From Campylobacter jejuni (GTDB lineage: Bacteria; Campylobacterota; Campylobacteria; Campylobacterales; Campylobacteraceae): DNA of 34,421 nucleotides. Location: contig NZ_NFOE01000039.1 in assembly GCF_002179635.1 (NCBI RefSeq), forward strand, positions 1 to 34,421, read 5' to 3'. The translations under genes were made by a program, and so were the position numbers. Each line of letters begins with the position of its first letter. Within the stretch, counting starts at the first letter, position 1. The notes below the pieces were generated by a model that saw only the letters and a list, made by a program, of their open reading frames with translations, made no database searches and was not told the DNA's origin. Positions 32,173 to 34,421 of the stretch are shown here, one piece after another.

Positions 32173-34373
32173 AAATTAAAATAAGCCTTGCGATATGCTT
32201 TTTAAGCCTATGTTTTTACATGGGCTTGATTTATTTTAGTTTTGATAGCAAGGATTTATTTAAAGGCACTTATAGTAAGGTTTTGCTTGATAAAAATAAA
32301 GAAATTCTTAGTGTATTTTTAGATGCTAATGAACAATGGCATTTAGAGAGTGAGTTTATACCGCAAAAATTAAAAAGTGCAGTTATTTTATATGAAGATA
32401 AAAATTTTTATTCTCATCATGGAGTAGATTTTTTAGCACTTATAAGAGCTTTTAAAAATAATCTTTTTTCAAGTAAAAGAAGTGGTGCAAGTACAATTTC
32501 TATGCAAACAATCAAACTGCTAGAGCAAAACAAACGCACATATTTTAATAAATTTAATGAAATCATCAAAGCTTTTGCTTTAGAAAGTGCTTATGAAAAA
32601 GATGAAATTCTAAAGCTTTATTTAAACAATGCTCCTTATGGAGGAAATTTAGTAGGTGTTGCAAGTGCTGGTTTGTTTTATTTTGAAAAAGATTTAAAAG
32701 ATCTTACTTGGAGTGAAGCAGCTTTGCTTGCTGTGCTTCCTAATAATCCGGGTTTAATTAATCTTGAAAAAAACAAAGATAGACTTTTAAAAAAACGTAA
32801 TGCCTTACTTGATAGGCTTTTTGAAAAGGGATATTTTTCTAAAGATATTTTAACTCTTGCAAAGGCTGAAAAACTTCCTAGCTTTAAAGCAAGAAAAAAC
32901 TTAGCTCCGCATTTAGCGCGTAGGCTTTTAGTAGATAAAGAAAAAATCATTTCTAGTATAGATAAAAAGATTCAAATCAAATTCGAAGAAAAAGCCAAAG
33001 AATATTCTTATAAACTACAACAAAAAGGCATAAAAAATTTAGCTATATTGTTAGCAGATACTAAAACAAATAAAGTTTTAGCTTATGTAGGCTCTAATGA
33101 TTTTTATGATTTTGCAAGTTTTGGTCAAGTTGATGGGGTGATAGCAAAGCGTAGTGTGGGTTCAACTTTAAAACCTTTACTTTTTGCTTTTGCCATAGAT
33201 GAAGGGCTTATAGTGCCTGAATCTTTAGTGCTTGATGTGCCTACATTTTTTTCCAATTTTGCTCCACAAAATGCAAATAAAAAATACCATGGTTTTATTA
33301 GCGTAAAAGAATCTTTACAAAAATCACTTAATATTCCTTTTGTAAGCTTACTTGCAGAATATGGGTATGAGAAATTTTTTTATAAACTCAAAGATATTTT
33401 AGATTTTGAAGATGAAAATTTTAAAAAATATGGACTTTCTTTGATTTTGGGTACAAAAGAGTTTAGTTTAGAAGATATGGTAAAAATTTATCTAGGACTT
33501 GGAAATTATGGAAATTTTAAAGAGCTTTTATATGAAGAAAATGCATTTACTAAAGAAGATAAAAAACTTATTAGTGATGGAGCAAGCTTTTTAACCTTGC
33601 AAACTTTAAAGGATTTAGATAGAGTGGGTTTGAAACAGTATGATTTTAATACTATCATCTCTTGGAAAACAGGCACAAGTTATGGCAGAAAAGATGCTTG
33701 GGCTATAGGAACTTCTCCAAAATATACTTTAGGAGTATGGGTTGGAAATTTTAATGGCGAAGCAAATGCAAATTTATATGGTGTAAGTATAGCAGGGGAA
33801 TTGTTTTTTGAGCTTTTAGCTTTACTTGATAGAGTTAATTTAGAATTTGAAAAACCTAATGATTTAGTTACTATCAAAATTGAAAATCAAACAGGATATA
33901 GATATGATTATAAATTTGGCTTTAAAGAAGTACTTTACCCACAAAGTGCAAATATCTTAAGAACTTCACCATTTTTAAAAGAAGTTTTTATGCACAAAAA
34001 CAAAGAAGTTGATTCTTTAGATAAAAATTTTATTCACGCAAAGAAAAAGATTATATTAAATTTACCTTCTAACGCTCAAGCTTTTTTTGCTAAAGAAAAA
34101 CAAAATTTACAAAGTTCTAACCAAAATTTAAAAATCATATATCCATTAAATAATCTTAATATTGTTTTGCCAAAAGACTTAAAAAGTAAGCAAAAACTAC
34201 TGGTAAAACTTGTAAATCCTAAAAAAGAAAAGCTTTTTTGGTATTTAAATCAGGAATTGATTTTCGAAGGTAAAGAAGAGACTTTGCCTTTAGACTTAAA
34301 AAAAGGTAAATATGTTCTTTGTATTATCAGTGAAGATGGAACAAGTGATTTTATAAAATTTAATATATTTTAA
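32169..34373 (+). CDS. pbpC: Penicillin-binding protein 1C
   Basis: 734 residues. A membrane anchor at about 5-24 is followed by a GT51 glycosyltransferase domain: EDKNFYSHHGVD with catalytic Glu76, then GASTISMQ and LKLYLNNAPYGG. The transpeptidase domain has SxxK as Ser332-Thr-Leu-Lys335, SLN at 386-388 and KTGTS at 500-504, all intact. A C-terminal beta domain (about 650-734) fits BiPBP_C. It builds and cross-links peptidoglycan strands in the periplasm and is thought to repair wall damage alongside the alpha-2-macroglobulin. The start is GTG, overlapping the upstream stop (GTGA) with no good ribosome binding site, so translation depends on coupling. Confidence 0.92.
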   Translation: MKIKISLAICFLSLCFYMGLIYFSFDSKDLFKGTYSKVLLDKNKEILSVFLDANEQWHLESEFIPQKLKSAVILYEDKNFYSHHGVDFLALIRAFKNNLFSSKRSGASTISMQTIKLLEQNKRTYFNKFNEIIKAFALESAYEKDEILKLYLNNAPYGGNLVGVASAGLFYFEKDLKDLTWSEAALLAVLPNNPGLINLEKNKDRLLKKRNALLDRLFEKGYFSKDILTLAKAEKLPSFKARKNLAPHLARRLLVDKEKIISSIDKKIQIKFEEKAKEYSYKLQQKGIKNLAILLADTKTNKVLAYVGSNDFYDFASFGQVDGVIAKRSVGSTLKPLLFAFAIDEGLIVPESLVLDVPTFFSNFAPQNANKKYHGFISVKESLQKSLNIPFVSLLAEYGYEKFFYKLKDILDFEDENFKKYGLSLILGTKEFSLEDMVKIYLGLGNYGNFKELLYEENAFTKEDKKLISDGASFLTLQTLKDLDRVGLKQYDFNTIISWKTGTSYGRKDAWAIGTSPKYTLGVWVGNFNGEANANLYGVSIAGELFFELLALLDRVNLEFEKPNDLVTIKIENQTGYRYDYKFGFKEVLYPQSANILRTSPFLKEVFMHKNKEVDSLDKNFIHAKKKIILNLPSNAQAFFAKEKQNLQSSNQNLKIIYPLNNLNIVLPKDLKSKQKLLVKLVNPKKEKLFWYLNQELIFEGKEETLPLDLKKGKYVLCIISEDGTSDFIKFNIF

Positions 34374-34409
34374 ATACAAATAATAAAAATTATTAGCTAA
34401 AAATCCATT

Positions 34410-34420
34410 CCCCCCCCCCC
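34410..34420. repeat. Poly-C/poly-G homopolymer tract (11 bases)
   Basis: Eleven C on the plus strand, one base before the window end and 37 bases past the pbpC stop. If a gene enters from the right on the minus strand through this poly-G, two of its frames close within 20 bases (GGAATGGATTTTTAG ends one), so it may be a phase-variable 3' end or an intergenic tract. The spacer 34374-34409 holds nothing else I can support. Confidence 0.75.
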
Positions 34421-34421
34421 A

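Overview
The window looks like a chromosomal stretch of a Campylobacter species. It is very AT-rich and densely packed, with TATAAT -10 boxes lacking clear -35 boxes, AAGGA ribosome binding sites, and G/C homopolymer tracts at both edges. The gene sets match Campylobacter loci known from C. jejuni (by recall: cfbpABC, cgb, typA-fliK-flgD-flgE, pcm, dba-dsbI, nrdB-pyrE-frr-secG, canB-mscS). The arrangement and the alpha-2-macroglobulin/PBP1C pair suggest a relative of C. jejuni, perhaps the C. lari group. The species call is an inference.

Region 1 (1-6644), iron and haem: the start of a probable phase-variable gene runs off the left edge through a poly-G tract. Next come a cyclic-peptide/siderophore-type ABC exporter, a secreted GlcG/HbpS-like protein, the single-domain haemoglobin cgb, and the ferric transporter cfbpABC. 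The cgb-cfbpA intergenic region holds a CRP/FNR-type dyad placed for cgb activation and two Fur-like operators. Region 2 (6727-8548): a two-repeat HD-domain protein, the SRP RNA gene (minus strand) and an unknown small protein.

Region 3 (8559-13341), flagellar hook: a minus-strand operon behind a canonical sigma-54 promoter encodes an unnamed small protein, FliK, FlgD and FlgE. The small protein is a paralogue of the FliK N-terminal domain. FlgD and FlgE share a homologous inserted domain. Region 4 (13416-17743): typA, a membrane protein, a secreted alpha-carbonic-anhydrase-like protein with altered active-site residues, a GNAT acetyltransferase and pcm.

Region 5 (17831-23416), minus strand: dsbI with its tiny partner dba, the nrdB-RDD-pyrE-frr-secG run of mostly overlapping genes, and a Bax-inhibitor-1 family protein. 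Region 6 (23577-34373): beta-carbonic anhydrase plus MscS-type channel, two small DUF5666-like exported paralogues separated by a hairpin that hides a ribosome binding site, then a thioester-containing alpha-2-macroglobulin lipoprotein translationally coupled to PBP1C. No tRNA, rRNA, CRISPR array, IS element or prophage was seen. No gene-free stretch exceeds 300 bases.

No complete new system was found. The best candidates for undescribed biology are the FliK-N paralogue, the FlgD/FlgE shared domain, the degenerate alpha-carbonic anhydrase and the SD-hiding hairpin.
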